A stretch of 64,000 nucleotides of DNA from Euglena gracilis (Eukaryota > Euglenida > Euglenophyceae > Euglenales), in the NCBI GenBank assembly GCA_039621445.1, contig CP154955.1, forward strand, positions 14,447,307 to 14,511,306. Reading direction: 5' to 3'. Numbering within the stretch: position 1 is the stretch's first letter; each line of letters opens with the position of its first letter. This document shows positions 53,997 to 62,733 of this stretch, piece after piece. The notes under the pieces were generated by a model. It did no database searches, was not told the origin of the DNA, and was given only the letters and a program-made list of their open reading frames with translations. Made by a program: the position numbers and the translations under genes.

Positions 53997-54105
53997 GTGG
54001 AATCGGGGAATTTCCCCGCCAACCTCCCCGTCTTCGACAACCGCTCCGCGGCCCGCGTATTTGTGGACGGGAACAGTTCGTTCTTTGTGGATTACTGGCA
54101 CAACG
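53997..54105 (+). CDS. Lipase B exon 5: VFDNRS strands
   Basis: After GTGCCGCAG: VESGNFPANLPVFDNRSAAR then VFVDGNSSFFVDYWHN. 109 nt, about 60% identical in protein to copy A exon 5. Standard donor AACG|GTACAA, phase 1. Confidence 0.92.
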
Positions 54106-56460
54106 GTACAACCAGGCGGCGCTTTGAGTCACAGGGGGGTGCTTTTCTGAATGGTGGGCTCGCCCAAAGCACAGAAACACGAGAACCGGTTCCAATCCAA
54201 TTCTGGGAAAAGAATCCTCCGCCTGGCAGGTCGATAAACGAGCCACGGGAGACAACAAAATGAAAACCAACAGTTTTCCAAAAGAGGGCCAACCCTCACT
54301 TTCAAGGTAATTGCACCACACAATACTTCGTACACCATTGCTTTCGGAGGTGAGAATTTGGTGTGCATTTTTATTTGCAATGTAGCCCCGCAAACAAATC
54401 GGTGGAGGTGGACCCCCCCTCCCCGCTTGGTCATTTTGGATACTGAACTGCACAGAGGTTTGGACTTCAGAGGGGTCCCAAATCATTTCGATGGCCGAAC
54501 GAAGCCAATGTCCATGAGGGAGGTGACCAAAATCGGTCCAAATTGACCGTTTTTGTGACGCATTTAGTTGGTTTTGAAAGAAATAAACAGGGCAAGCCTG
54601 AGCACCCCCAAATATGCAGGACACCAACATTAACCCCATTTCGGTAACGTATATCCACCCCCCCCTCCCGGACGTTGTTTGTTTCATCGGTTGGGGTGCA
54701 GGGTGCGGGACAGGGGGTAGGGGGTGTGTTGCTTGTGAATTGAGCTCTACAGAGGGGAGGTGGATTTTTTTTAAGAAAACACAAAAAAAGAAAATAATGA
54801 TGGAAAAAATTTTCCAGTTCCTGAGTGAACGCCGAAAAATTTTCTCAGACCTTAAAACTTGCAAAATGCCCTTTTTTGGCCTTTTTTTGTAGTATTTTGG
54901 AAAAAATCGGCCAAAAAGGCATCGTTTATGCCTCGGCACAGCACCAGAGGAAATCCCCCCGGACCCCCCAAGGCTCCCAGGGGGAGGGGTCCGAACCCCC
55001 CACACTGATAACCAGGATTTGTGCAGTGCTGAGCTCTTTACTTGTGTGATGGTGCCATGCTGCATCAGATGTTTGAGGCGTGTGGCAGCCAGGGCGGCCC
55101 GGCCCGGACCGGCTGGCGGCCTGGCCAGCGGACTGGCGGCCAGGCGGCCCAGCCCGGCCAAAATCAATGGGTTTTGGGCCGAAAACGGAACTTTCTTGAC
55201 CCGGAAATGACACCAAATGCATGGGTTTCAGGCCAAAAACGGCGGCCGGGGAGTCGAAAAACGCTCATTTTCGGCTGGAGAACAGTTTTTCCGGGTCAGG
55301 GAGGCCCAAAAAGCATCATTCTGGGCAAAAAAATATCTATTTTTTTCGCATTTTTTTGGCCCGGAAATGACAAAATGCATGGGTTTCGGGCCAAAAAAAA
55401 ACACGGGGCAGGGGGGTCGTAAAACGCTCATTTTTGGTCCGGGAGGCCAAAAAAAGCCCCTTTTTTGACTTTTTTTTTGGCCCACATATGGCGAAAACAG
55501 CAGCGTCGCAAGCCTGCGGCACTTGGGCCGTAAATCGGCCATATCTCTGGCTTGGCGGGGGGTTACAGGGAAATCAAAATACTGTTCAAATTAGGTCACC
55601 AGATGTTTGCTTCATTTTCGAGATATTTTAGAAACATCGTTTTTTTTTTGCCCCGAAAACGGCCCAAAATGGCCCCTGAAATAGGACAAATTTGGCCGAA
55701 AAATAGCTGAACTCGGGCTACACGAAGAGTTGGGGGAAAGTTAAGCATGGTTGGATAGGGCATTCCAAGGGCTTCAGTTTTGGTCTCCGGATATTTCCTT
55801 TTATTTTCCTTCATTGTCGAGATATTTCGGGGAAATCAAGTTTTTAACCCAAAAACCGGCCCCAAAAAGCACCCCAAAATGGCCGTTTTGGGCCGCAAAA
55901 GCGCGCCAGAACATGGGCCAGGCATGTCGGCGGCCAAAACGGCAAATGGGGGGGGATGGAGGGCCTCCAAGGGTACATTTCATTCCACCACTGACATTTC
56001 TGGAAATAATGTACGTTTTCTCGAGATATTTTTGAAGCATTCCGGGAATCGGGCTGGGGTTATGGTGACAATCCGCGTTTTTCCTCACCAACCCAGGGGC
56101 GGGGGGGGGGGTTCTAACCCCCTTTTCCTTGTTCAGTGACCCCCGTCTTTAAAGCCCTCCACTTATAACATCCCCCTGGGCCCAACCACCAAAGTTATTT
56201 ATTTGATTTATAACCCCCCCCCCCGGAGGGAAAAATGATGAAGACCCCTTGGGGCTGACCACCAAACAGGATAGATAACCCCCGGGAGTTATTATTGGGG
56301 GATAGCCAGTGTTTTTTTCCAGTGGCGAGCTAAATGGCTAGCCAGAGTACCCCCTGGGTTTCTAATCAAAAGCCTGTCATGAACTGTTTCATTGTTTGAG
56401 TGGAAGCACTTCCGGAGCACTTCCAACCACCCCACTCTGACAGCGGTGGTCACACAAAAG
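54106..56460. other. Intron 5 of copy B
   Basis: Contains ordinary DNA (54,120-54,700), A-rich sequence, then the 55,150-56,045 repeat block and C/G runs (56,100-56,225). No exon recognised. Confidence 0.6.
55150..56045. repeat. Dispersed repeat block, copy 2 (internally repeated)
   Basis: Two or three internal units share ATGCATGGGTTT(C)GGGCC, CGAAAAC/AAAACGCTCATTTT, GGCCGTAA..CGG, GAAATCAAAATACTGTT and TCTCCGGATATTTCCTTTTA. It ends with GACATTTCTGGAAATAATGT, inverted relative to 50,545-50,565. Confidence 0.8.
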
Positions 56461-56532
56461 CCGCTGCGAAACAGCGATTCGCATTTTGCTACAAGCGCTG
56501 CCTGCCCGCACAATGGGTTTCAATCCAGCCAG
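56461..56532 (+). CDS. Lipase B exon 6: PAQWVSIQP
   Basis: Reads AAKQRFAFCYKRCLPAQWVS IQP in the phase left by exon 5; only the last dozen residues are similar to copy A exon 6. Ends CAGCCAG|GCTTGA, the same GC donor as copy A. The acceptor (CACAAAAG) is a guess chosen by phase. Confidence 0.5.
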
Positions 56533-56760
56533 GCTTGAGTATGGGTGTGGTGTTGGGTGAGAGACACCATCCCCAGCACCGCCCGTCGCTGGGGTTTACC
56601 TGCCCCACTCAGTCCTGGCGATGAGGCACGGACTCCATTCAGGACGTCCTTCAGGCGTGCATTTCAAGCAGCATCTCCCCCGCTCCCACTCTGTGTGCAG
56701 CAATGTCTGTGACTGAGTATAAATTTTCCCGCTGGTTTCAGAAAACAGTTGTTCAGTTAC

Positions 56761-56797
56761 TGCTGCTGCTGCTGCTGCTGCTGTTGGTGGTGGTGGT
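56761..56797. repeat. CTG/GGT trinucleotide tract
   Basis: Eight CTG units followed by TTGGTGGTGGTGGTG in copy B intron 6. It reads as poly-Leu/poly-Val in one frame, but no splice context supports coding. Confidence 0.9.
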
Positions 56798-56899
56798 GTT
56801 GACGTTGATGTATCTCAGCTTCGATTTCCCAAACGCATGATCATTTCTACCGTTCCCGTCACGCTCAGTTTTATGTGTTGTTCCACATCTGCGGTCCAG

Positions 56900-56937
56900 C
56901 CAGCACAATCGGCAATTCCTGGCTTCTCACCGGCTTG
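56900..56937 (+). CDS. Lipase B exon 7: STIGNSWLLTGL
   Basis: After CGGTCCAG the 38-nt exon reads ASTIGNSWLLTGL and ends in phase 0 at GGCTTG|GTACTC, linking exon 6 (phase 1) to exon 8 (phase 0). It fits the G-T-x(3)-(D/N)-W-L..L pattern of the lipase oxyanion segment without the usual Arg. Confidence 0.6.
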
Positions 56938-57021
56938 GTACTCGCTGGGTTGTCTCGGGCTTTTCCCTCCCCCCCCCCCCTCTCCGTTGGAGTTGTCCCT
57001 TTTATTTCCTTCTCCCCGCAG

Positions 57022-57127
57022 GACCTGGACACAGAGCTGGTGTTCAACAAGGAGCTTGCCATGCACCTGCACCGCGGTTTCCTGGCGTACGCCATTGAAA
57101 CGATGCATTCCCTTCAGCCGCTGCTTG
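57022..57127 (+). CDS. Lipase B exon 8: HRGF
   Basis: Follows a textbook polypyrimidine tract and CCCCGCAG: DLDTELVFNKELAMHLHRGF then LAYAIETMHSLQPLLG. Phase 0 to 1; donor CTGCTTG|GTGCGT. Confidence 0.92.
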
Positions 57128-57903
57128 GTGCGTTGCCCCCATCTCTGAGTCGCGAGAGATGACGTGGCTTAGGAACCTCTCTGTCCTTCCTGAAACATAG
57201 GTGTGGTGTGTTCCATGCCAGCTTCCAAAGCTTTTCGAAATGTGTCTCACAACTGGCTTCTTTGGAAACTCTAGTTTGGCTTGTGAAGTGCGCTTGTCCA
57301 GTTCCACTCCAAGCTCTGTTCCCTTATGGGTGTGTGGTGTTAGACCACACACGGGTCGTGTGCAGAGGCTGTGTTTGTGAGGGCTGCTTCCTGCCATTCA
57401 CCCGTTGCTGTGTCTGTGATCTGTGGGCTTCTTCTGGTGCATCTCAGGATGCTACGGTGCATATGAAACGGGATTTTTTTTTATCAACGACTCCCCTTTG
57501 AGCCCAGCGGAGCTCAAAGGGGTCGAGAATCAATCAACCAAAAAACACATTTTTTGATATTTCAGGTCGATGGGCGATGGTCTCAGGATGCCGGGGATCC
57601 GGTTTTCCCCGATGGCAACCTGTCTTGTCCCTGATATGGGGCCATTTTTTTTGTGTATTTTCCTTGAGTATGGGGGAACAAGGTTTTTTTTAAAAAAATT
57701 AAGGGTCCCTCTGTCCCAGGACTGTCGGGGAATCCCCGAAACCCATGCATGGGGGGGGTTCCCCACATTTCCGGGGGGATTTTTCCCTCAGCGCCGAAGA
57801 CGCTGAAAGCAAATCTTTCCCGTGCACGGTGCTGTGGCGAGGGGATCGAACCCCCCCCCCAAGCCTTCGCGTTCATCCCTGCCCCCCCCCCACCATACCG
57901 CAG

Positions 57904-57986
57904 ACCCGGCCCAGCCCGTCCGCCTGACGGGGCACAGCCTTGGCGGTGCGGTGGCCCCATCGTGGCGCTCTTCCTACAGCAGCGAG
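57904..57986 (+). CDS. Lipase B exon 9: GHSLGG with 1-nt deletion
   Basis: After CATACCGCAG: DPAQPVRLTGHSLGGAVAP, then the frame is lost. Copy A is 84 nt from acceptor to donor; this exon is 83. The missing base is at GTGGCCCCATCGTG (57,949-57,962), where copy A has GTGGCCCCAATCGTG. In the +1-corrected frame the next residues are IVALFLQQR, aligning with copy A IVGLKLRKR, and exon 10 follows in phase. Confidence 0.92.
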
Positions 57987-58628
57987 GTGCCTGGCCCCTT
58001 CCTGTGCCCACCCCACTGAAGTGCTCTCCTTTGGGACGGGCACACATACGCGCGCCGTTTCAACCCAACCCCCCCCAACAAATTGTCCTCCTCAAAGAAC
58101 GTCCTCCACCCTCTTATTCGCCAACCTTTCTCCTACCTTCGTCTGCGGCCGACTTGTGTGTGTCCTTTCAGAGAAATGTGCGAAAAGGTATCCAAAACAT
58201 GCACCCTGTTGCACACCAAACAATGTTGCGACGTGGACAAAAAATCCAGGTGAAAATATGAAATACTATACGAAAATCTTTCAATATGAAAATATGAAGT
58301 CCTCTCCAGCAGGAGTCGCACAGCCCCCGGGGAGCTCCCCACCTCCCCGGGGAGGGGGGATTGGCCGTTTTTTGGAATGGCATTTGGCTCCAGACCTCCT
58401 GGGGGGTGGATTAATCCAGCAATGGCTGAAAGTAGCCACCTGGCGCCGAAGGCGCCAGTATTTATTTCATCCAAAATCCACTGAGTTTGTTACATTTTGG
58501 CCCGAGTTGGCTGAAGTGACCGATCACCCCGGGCAGGGGGGGGGATGCAACTTGCATAATTTGCATTTTTTTGCATAATCGGCTTTTCCCGAACTTTGCA
58601 TTTTTTTGCATTTTTTTTGCATTTTTTT

Positions 58629-58815
58629 GCATAAAATACTTTCCCCTGGAAAAAAAATTTGTGGTTGGTTGCCATATGTTTGAATTTTTTTGCATATTTT
58701 TGCATTTTCTACATAAAATATTTTGCCCTGGAAAAAAAATTTGTTGTTGGTTGCCATATGTATGGATTTTTTTGCATTTTTTTGCATTTTTTGCGTAAAA
58801 TATTTTGCCCTGGAA
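58629..58815 (+). repeat. ~82-bp tandem repeat with TTTTTTGCAT runs
   Basis: TAAAATA(T/C)TTT..CCCTGGAAAAAAAATTTG and GGTTGGTTGCCATATGT recur at about 82-bp spacing, two full units and a partial third. Flanked on both sides by TTTTTTTGCA tracts and by ACTTGCATAATTTG (58,549 and 58,926). Confidence 0.88.
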
Positions 58816-59573
58816 ATTTTTTTTGATCTTAGGCAGCAAAGCTTTGTTATACCCCAGCTTTTTCTCAGGTTTTTCATGCAAGTTGCATTTTTTTGCATTT
58901 TTTTTGCATTTTTTTGCATTTTTTTGACTTGCATAATTTGAAGGGCCCAGTTGCATTTCCCCCCCCCTGCCCCGGGGGGAGTAATGAGTGAATGGTTTTG
59001 AAGAGTGAGTGTTGATTTTTCTTTGAAAGTGGAAAGTGACCCCCCCCTCCCAAACCTGGGGCTTGCTTCAGGACCCCCCCCCCGGGGGGTCCAGCTTAGA
59101 GAAAAATTTGGGCTGGCCGGAAAAAGGCTGCTGGCTGACCCCCAGTCAGTGATTCAGTGATTGGGGTCGTGATTCGATATAGGGAATGTGTACGGTTTGG
59201 GTGGGAAGTGTCCCCCCACCCCTTCTGGACTGCAGGGTGGTCTAGACCTCCCCACCAGGGGGGGTTTGGCCGACCCCAGGGGGGTACCCGGGAACCCCCC
59301 CAAGAAGTCAAGTTTTCTTTCCACCCCTGGCGCCGAGAATTTTTGGAATTTTCGGCACATTTTTTTCAAAAAAAAAGATGCCCAACAATGGCAGTTTCGG
59401 CCGATTTTGGGAGGTAAAAAACGTTCTTCCAGCGCTTCCGGATCACGCCACTGTTTGATGGGGGTTGGGGTGCCCCCCCTGTTGGACCAGAGAGGGGGGC
59501 CCCATGTTGGGAGGGCGTTCCATATATATGTGTGCATATGTGTACACATGCATTATATGTGTATATATACACA

Positions 59574-59597
59574 TACATACATACATACATACATACA

Positions 59598-59629
<32 letters not shown>

Positions 59630-59666
59630 CATACAAACGTACATACATACAAACATACATACATAC
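59574..59666. repeat. ACAT microsatellite, left part
   Basis: About 22 ACAT units with occasional AAAC/ACGT variants, interrupted at 59,667 by a foldback element. Confidence 0.95.
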
Positions 59667-59941
59667 GGCAGCCATCTCCTAAATGGCCCCCCCTGGGGGG
59701 GCCATGTAGATGATCCAGGGGGTCAAAATAGTTTTTTTGCATTGATGATGGAATAGGGTTAGGTGCGCGACTTAGGCTTAGGGTTAGGCCTATCTTATAG
59801 ACGGGTGTTCGGTGTACAAGTTAGGCCTAACCCTAAGCCTAAGTCGCGCACCTGACCCTACTCCATCATTAACGCAAAAGATGCCAGGGGGGGGGCCATT
59901 TAGAGTGACCAGGGGGGGGGGGCATTTAGAAGACGGCTGCC
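59667..59941. mobile_element. Foldback element with telomere-like arms inside ACAT array
   Basis: Outer ends GGCAGCCATCTCCTAAATGG (59,667) and ATTTAGAAGACGGCTGCC (59,924-59,941) are complementary with few mismatches. Inner arms of about 47 bp (59,744-59,791; 59,823-59,869) contain TAGGGTTAGG, CGCGACTTAGGCTTAGGGTT and their complements. The loop is about 31 bp. ACAT repeats continue on both sides. Confidence 0.85.
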
Positions 59942-60462
59942 ATACAAACATACATACATACATACATACATGCATGCATGCATGCATGCATGCATGCATG
60001 CATGCATACATACATACATACATATATACATACATACATACATACATACATACATACATACATACATACATACATACATACATACATACATACAGACAGA
60101 CAGACAGACATACAGACAGACATACAGACAGACATACATACATACATACATACATACATACAGACATACATACATACAGACATACATACAGATATACATA
60201 CATACATACATACATACATACATACATACATACATACATACATACATACATACATACATACATACATACATACATACATACATACACACGTACATACATA
60301 TATACATACCTACATACATACATACATACATACATGCATGCAGGCATGCATGCATACATACATACATACATACATACATACATACATACATACATACATA
60401 CATACATACATACATACATACATACATACATACATACATACATACATACATACATACATACA

Positions 60463-60494
<32 letters not shown>

Positions 60495-60731
60495 GACATA
60501 CATACATACATACATACATACATACATACACACGTACATACATATATACATACCTACATACATACATACATACATACATGCATGCATGCATGCATGCATA
60601 CATACATACATACATACATACATACATACATACATACATACATACATACATACATACATACATACATACATACATACATACATGCATACATACATACATA
60701 CATACATACATACATACATACACATACATGC
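59942..60731. repeat. ACAT microsatellite, right part (~790 bp)
   Basis: Nearly 200 tetranucleotide units, mostly ACAT with ACAG and GCAT blocks. A ~240-bp block (GCATGCATGC...ACACGTACATACATATATAC) appears twice, near 60,280-60,350 and 60,520-60,600. Long open frames on both strands are by-products of the repeat. Confidence 0.97.
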
Positions 60732-60739
60732 ATATACAC

Positions 60740-60812
60740 TCGTACTCCCTCGAGGAAAACTGACAAGGGAGGAAGGGACACCGAGGGCGAAGCACAAAGC
60801 AAAGACCTTGTG
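60740..60812 (+). mobile_element. Solo terminal repeat with 8-bp target duplication
   Basis: TCGTACTCCCTCGAGG...GCACAAAGCAAAGACCTTGTG closely matches the terminal inverted repeat of the 369-bp element at 33,985. It is flanked by ATATACAC at 60,732-60,739 and 60,813-60,820, as expected of an insertion into the microsatellite end. Read on the minus strand it begins (A)AG|GTCTTTG and ends with a pyrimidine-rich stretch and CTCGAG, so it resembles a tiny intron. Confidence 0.75.
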
Positions 60813-60859
60813 ATATACACACACATACACACATACACACATATCCATGCCCCCCCCCA

Positions 60860-61285
60860 CAGCTACCCCCCCCCTAGTCGTACGACCGGGTTCCTGCAAC
60901 CTGTGACCGGGGGGGGGGGGGGTGGTCATAACACCCCCATAACCTGCAACCTGTGACCGGGGGGTGGTCATAGATGAGGGGGCGGTCGTAGAAGTGTGTG
61001 AAAACTGTCCCAAAATGGCAGATTTACCCCCCCCCCCCCAAAATGTCCCATTTTTCAAAAATCCGGCGCTTCGCGTCGGCAGGGGGGACCTTATTTTGGG
61101 GGGGGGGGGTCCATTTCATGGATTTTTGCTCGGACCGGCCAGGGGGGGGACTTATTTTGGGGGGTTAAATTTTTTGCAACCTGCAACCTGTGACCGGGGG
61201 GGTGGTCATAACACCCCCATGACCTGCAACCTGTGACTGGGGGGTGGTCATAAATGAGGGGTGGTCGTACGACTAGGGGGGGGGG
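60860..61285 (+). repeat. GGTCACAGGTTGCAGG family, second locus
   Basis: Two and a half blocks of CCTGCAACCTGTGACCGGGG-GGGTGGTCATA (60,893-60,972; 61,175-61,260), bounded by CTAGTCGTACGACC / GTCGTACGACTAG. Inverted relative to 17,768-17,915. A CGGCGCTTCGCG half-hairpin lies at 61,063. Confidence 0.88.
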
Positions 61286-61387
61286 GGTACGTGTGAATCT
61301 TTCTGGACTCCAGGTCCCATCCCTTCCCCGCTTCCCCCTTCACACCCCGTTCCACCCCAGCAGTGCATTGCTGCCTCGCCGCGCCAG

Positions 61388-61479
61388 GGTTCGCCATCAC
61401 GGACGTCGTGACCTTCGGCGCCCCGAAGTTCACCGACGCGCGCGGCGCTCAGCAGGCGAAGCGGCTGCCGCTGCTGCGG
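61388..61479 (+). CDS. Lipase B exon 10: VTFGAPKFTD
   Basis: After CGCGCCAG: GFAITDVVTFGAPKFTDARG then AQQAKRLPLLR, very high GC3. Phase fits exon 9 only if the missing base there is restored. Donor CTGCGG|GTCGCG as in copy A; unspliced, the frame would stop at a TGA at 61,527. Confidence 0.9.
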
Positions 61480-62050
61480 GTCGCGGTGGATGGCGGCCAG
61501 GGCCTTGAGCCGCTCTTCCTTATTTGAGGGTTGTGCTGGCACCCCCTCCCCCCAGAGCCGGTTTGGGGGACCTGGTGAGCAGCTTGCAGCTGCGTAGGCA
61601 GCCATCGATCGGCACACCCCAGCTGGCAGGGGTGGGGGGGGGGGCTATTACGGGCAAGACCCATGGTGCCAATGGCCTTGTAAGGGCAGAAGAAGTCCCT
61701 TTCGGTGCTGTGCCCGAACCGTGGCTCGGTTGGGTGCCGGGTTCCCGGCCAGGCTGTATTTTAGTCGGGTGCCGACCCCACCCCGGGGGGGGGGGGGGCC
61801 TGCCTGGGCAGGCACCCCAAGGCACTCCAAATCCGACCCCCCCCCGGGGGGGCACACGGCCAAAAGTGCCTTAGCACAACCCCGGCGCTGAAGGCGCCAG
61901 GGAGCCAAAAATGGCCTATTTTCAAAGGAATGTGCCTGGGCACAGGCCAAAATCCGACCCCCCCCGGGGGGGGGGGGTAGTGCCTGCCTGGGCAGGCACT
62001 CATAGGCACTCCGGACCCCCCTCCCCCCCCCCCGGGTTGGTAAAAAACAG
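61480..62050. other. Intron 10 of copy B with GGCGCC hairpin repeat
   Basis: From 61,740 it carries the unit GTCGGGTGCC...CCCGGGG...CCTGCCTGGGCAGGCACCCC and the hairpin CGGCGCTGAAGGCGCC (61,883), repeated in related form at 63,245-63,540. Confidence 0.7.
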
Positions 62051-62154
62051 CCTGTTCCGGGCCCATCAATGGGTACGGTCTGTGGGCGGGGCCCTGTGGG
62101 GACCCCATCCCCCTGTTGCCGCCCGGCAACACGTATCGGCAGGCTGGCCCAGAG
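62051..62154 (+). CDS. Lipase B exon 11: GDPIP catalytic Asp
   Basis: GDPIPLLPPGNTYRQAGPE is the clear counterpart of copy A GDPVPAFPPMDAYSQAGPE. The 3' end CCAGAG|GTGTGC matches copy A in place and phase. The 5' end is uncertain: the acceptor AAAAAACAG at 62,050 gives phase 1 whereas exon 10 ends in phase 0, so a GC donor in exon 10 (GTGGATG|GCGGCC) or another acceptor may be used, or there is a further defect. Confidence 0.75.
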
Positions 62155-62657
62155 GTGTGCCCACCCGAGCTCCTCGCCCCAGTGCCGGGTGTTGACCATG
62201 TGGGTGGGCACCAGACCGTGTCCATGTTTTCCGCCTTTCACAGTTTTGGCACTCTGCTTGCGTGAAACGTTGTCGAAGTCATCAAAGTGGGTGGGCAGGT
62301 CCCGGCTCAGTCTGTCAGGTGCCCGCCAACCTTGGTGCTTCAGCTCTGGAAGATTGTCATTGCTGAGGTGGACCCCCTTGGTGGTTTTATCAGAAGACAG
62401 CTGATTCTTTGACAGGAAGCTTTGGGCAAAATCAATTCAAACGTCCGGGGGAAAAAAATGTGAATCATTCCAAGTCACCTTGTGAGTTCATCCGGCTATA
62501 CCAATAAGGCTTTTATTGGCTTTTTTTTGGCTGGTGGTTTGTCAGAGGGGGTAAAGGTTAGTTGATGATGCAAGCAACACACAGACATCTGCACACAGAA
62601 TTTGTGGAGCCGATGTTGAATCTCATTGACACCCAAATTTTTGTATTTTTTTGTCAG

Positions 62658-62733
62658 GTCGTCCTGAACAACAACACGGCAGGTTTCCAATATCTCTCCG
62701 CAGCCCAGGCCACCTTTCCTGCCAGGCGCCAAG
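62658..62733 (+). CDS. Lipase B exon 12: VVLNNNT
   Basis: After TTTTTTTGTCAG: VVLNNNTAGFQYLSAAQATF PARRQ, 76 nt, phase 0 to 1; donor CGCCAAG|GTATTT. The exon with the catalytic His is not in the remaining 1.27 kb of the window. Confidence 0.9.

Larger units (their letters stand above)
57987..61387. other. Intron 9 of copy B, repeat-filled
   Basis: Holds an ~85-bp tandem repeat (58,629-58,815), C/G-run palindromes, the ACAT microsatellite with its insertions (59,574-60,820) and the GGTCACAGGTTGCAGG repeat (60,860-61,285). No exon recognised. Confidence 0.7.
51934..62733 (+). pseudogene. Lipase copy B: paralogue with frameshift, runs past window end
   Basis: Same exon order, phases and landmarks as copy A: leader, cysteine-rich exons, HRGF, GHSLGG, VTFGAPKF, GDPIP, VVLNNNT. 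Exons 5 and 12 are identical in length to those of copy A. Two defects: exon 3 keeps only its first ~24 nt before a T run, losing the cysteine-rich second half, and exon 9 is 83 nt instead of 84, shifting frame just after the nucleophile. The deletion lies in a CCCC run, so an assembly error is possible; if so this is an active second gene. The His exon must lie beyond 64,000. Exon 11's 5' boundary did not fit the phase of exon 10. Divergence from A is large (about half the residues), so the duplication is old. Confidence 0.8.

Noticed and set aside
56705-56842. Membrane protein exon with poly-Leu/poly-Val
   Set aside because: The hydrophobic run is a CTG/GGT trinucleotide tract; the exon at 56,900 satisfies the phase needed between exons 6 and 8.
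59790-61058. Very long open frames (up to 422 codons) on both strands of the ACAT region
   Set aside because: They are the translation of a tetranucleotide repeat (Y-V-C-M, H-T-Y-I), open by composition, with no start or splice context.
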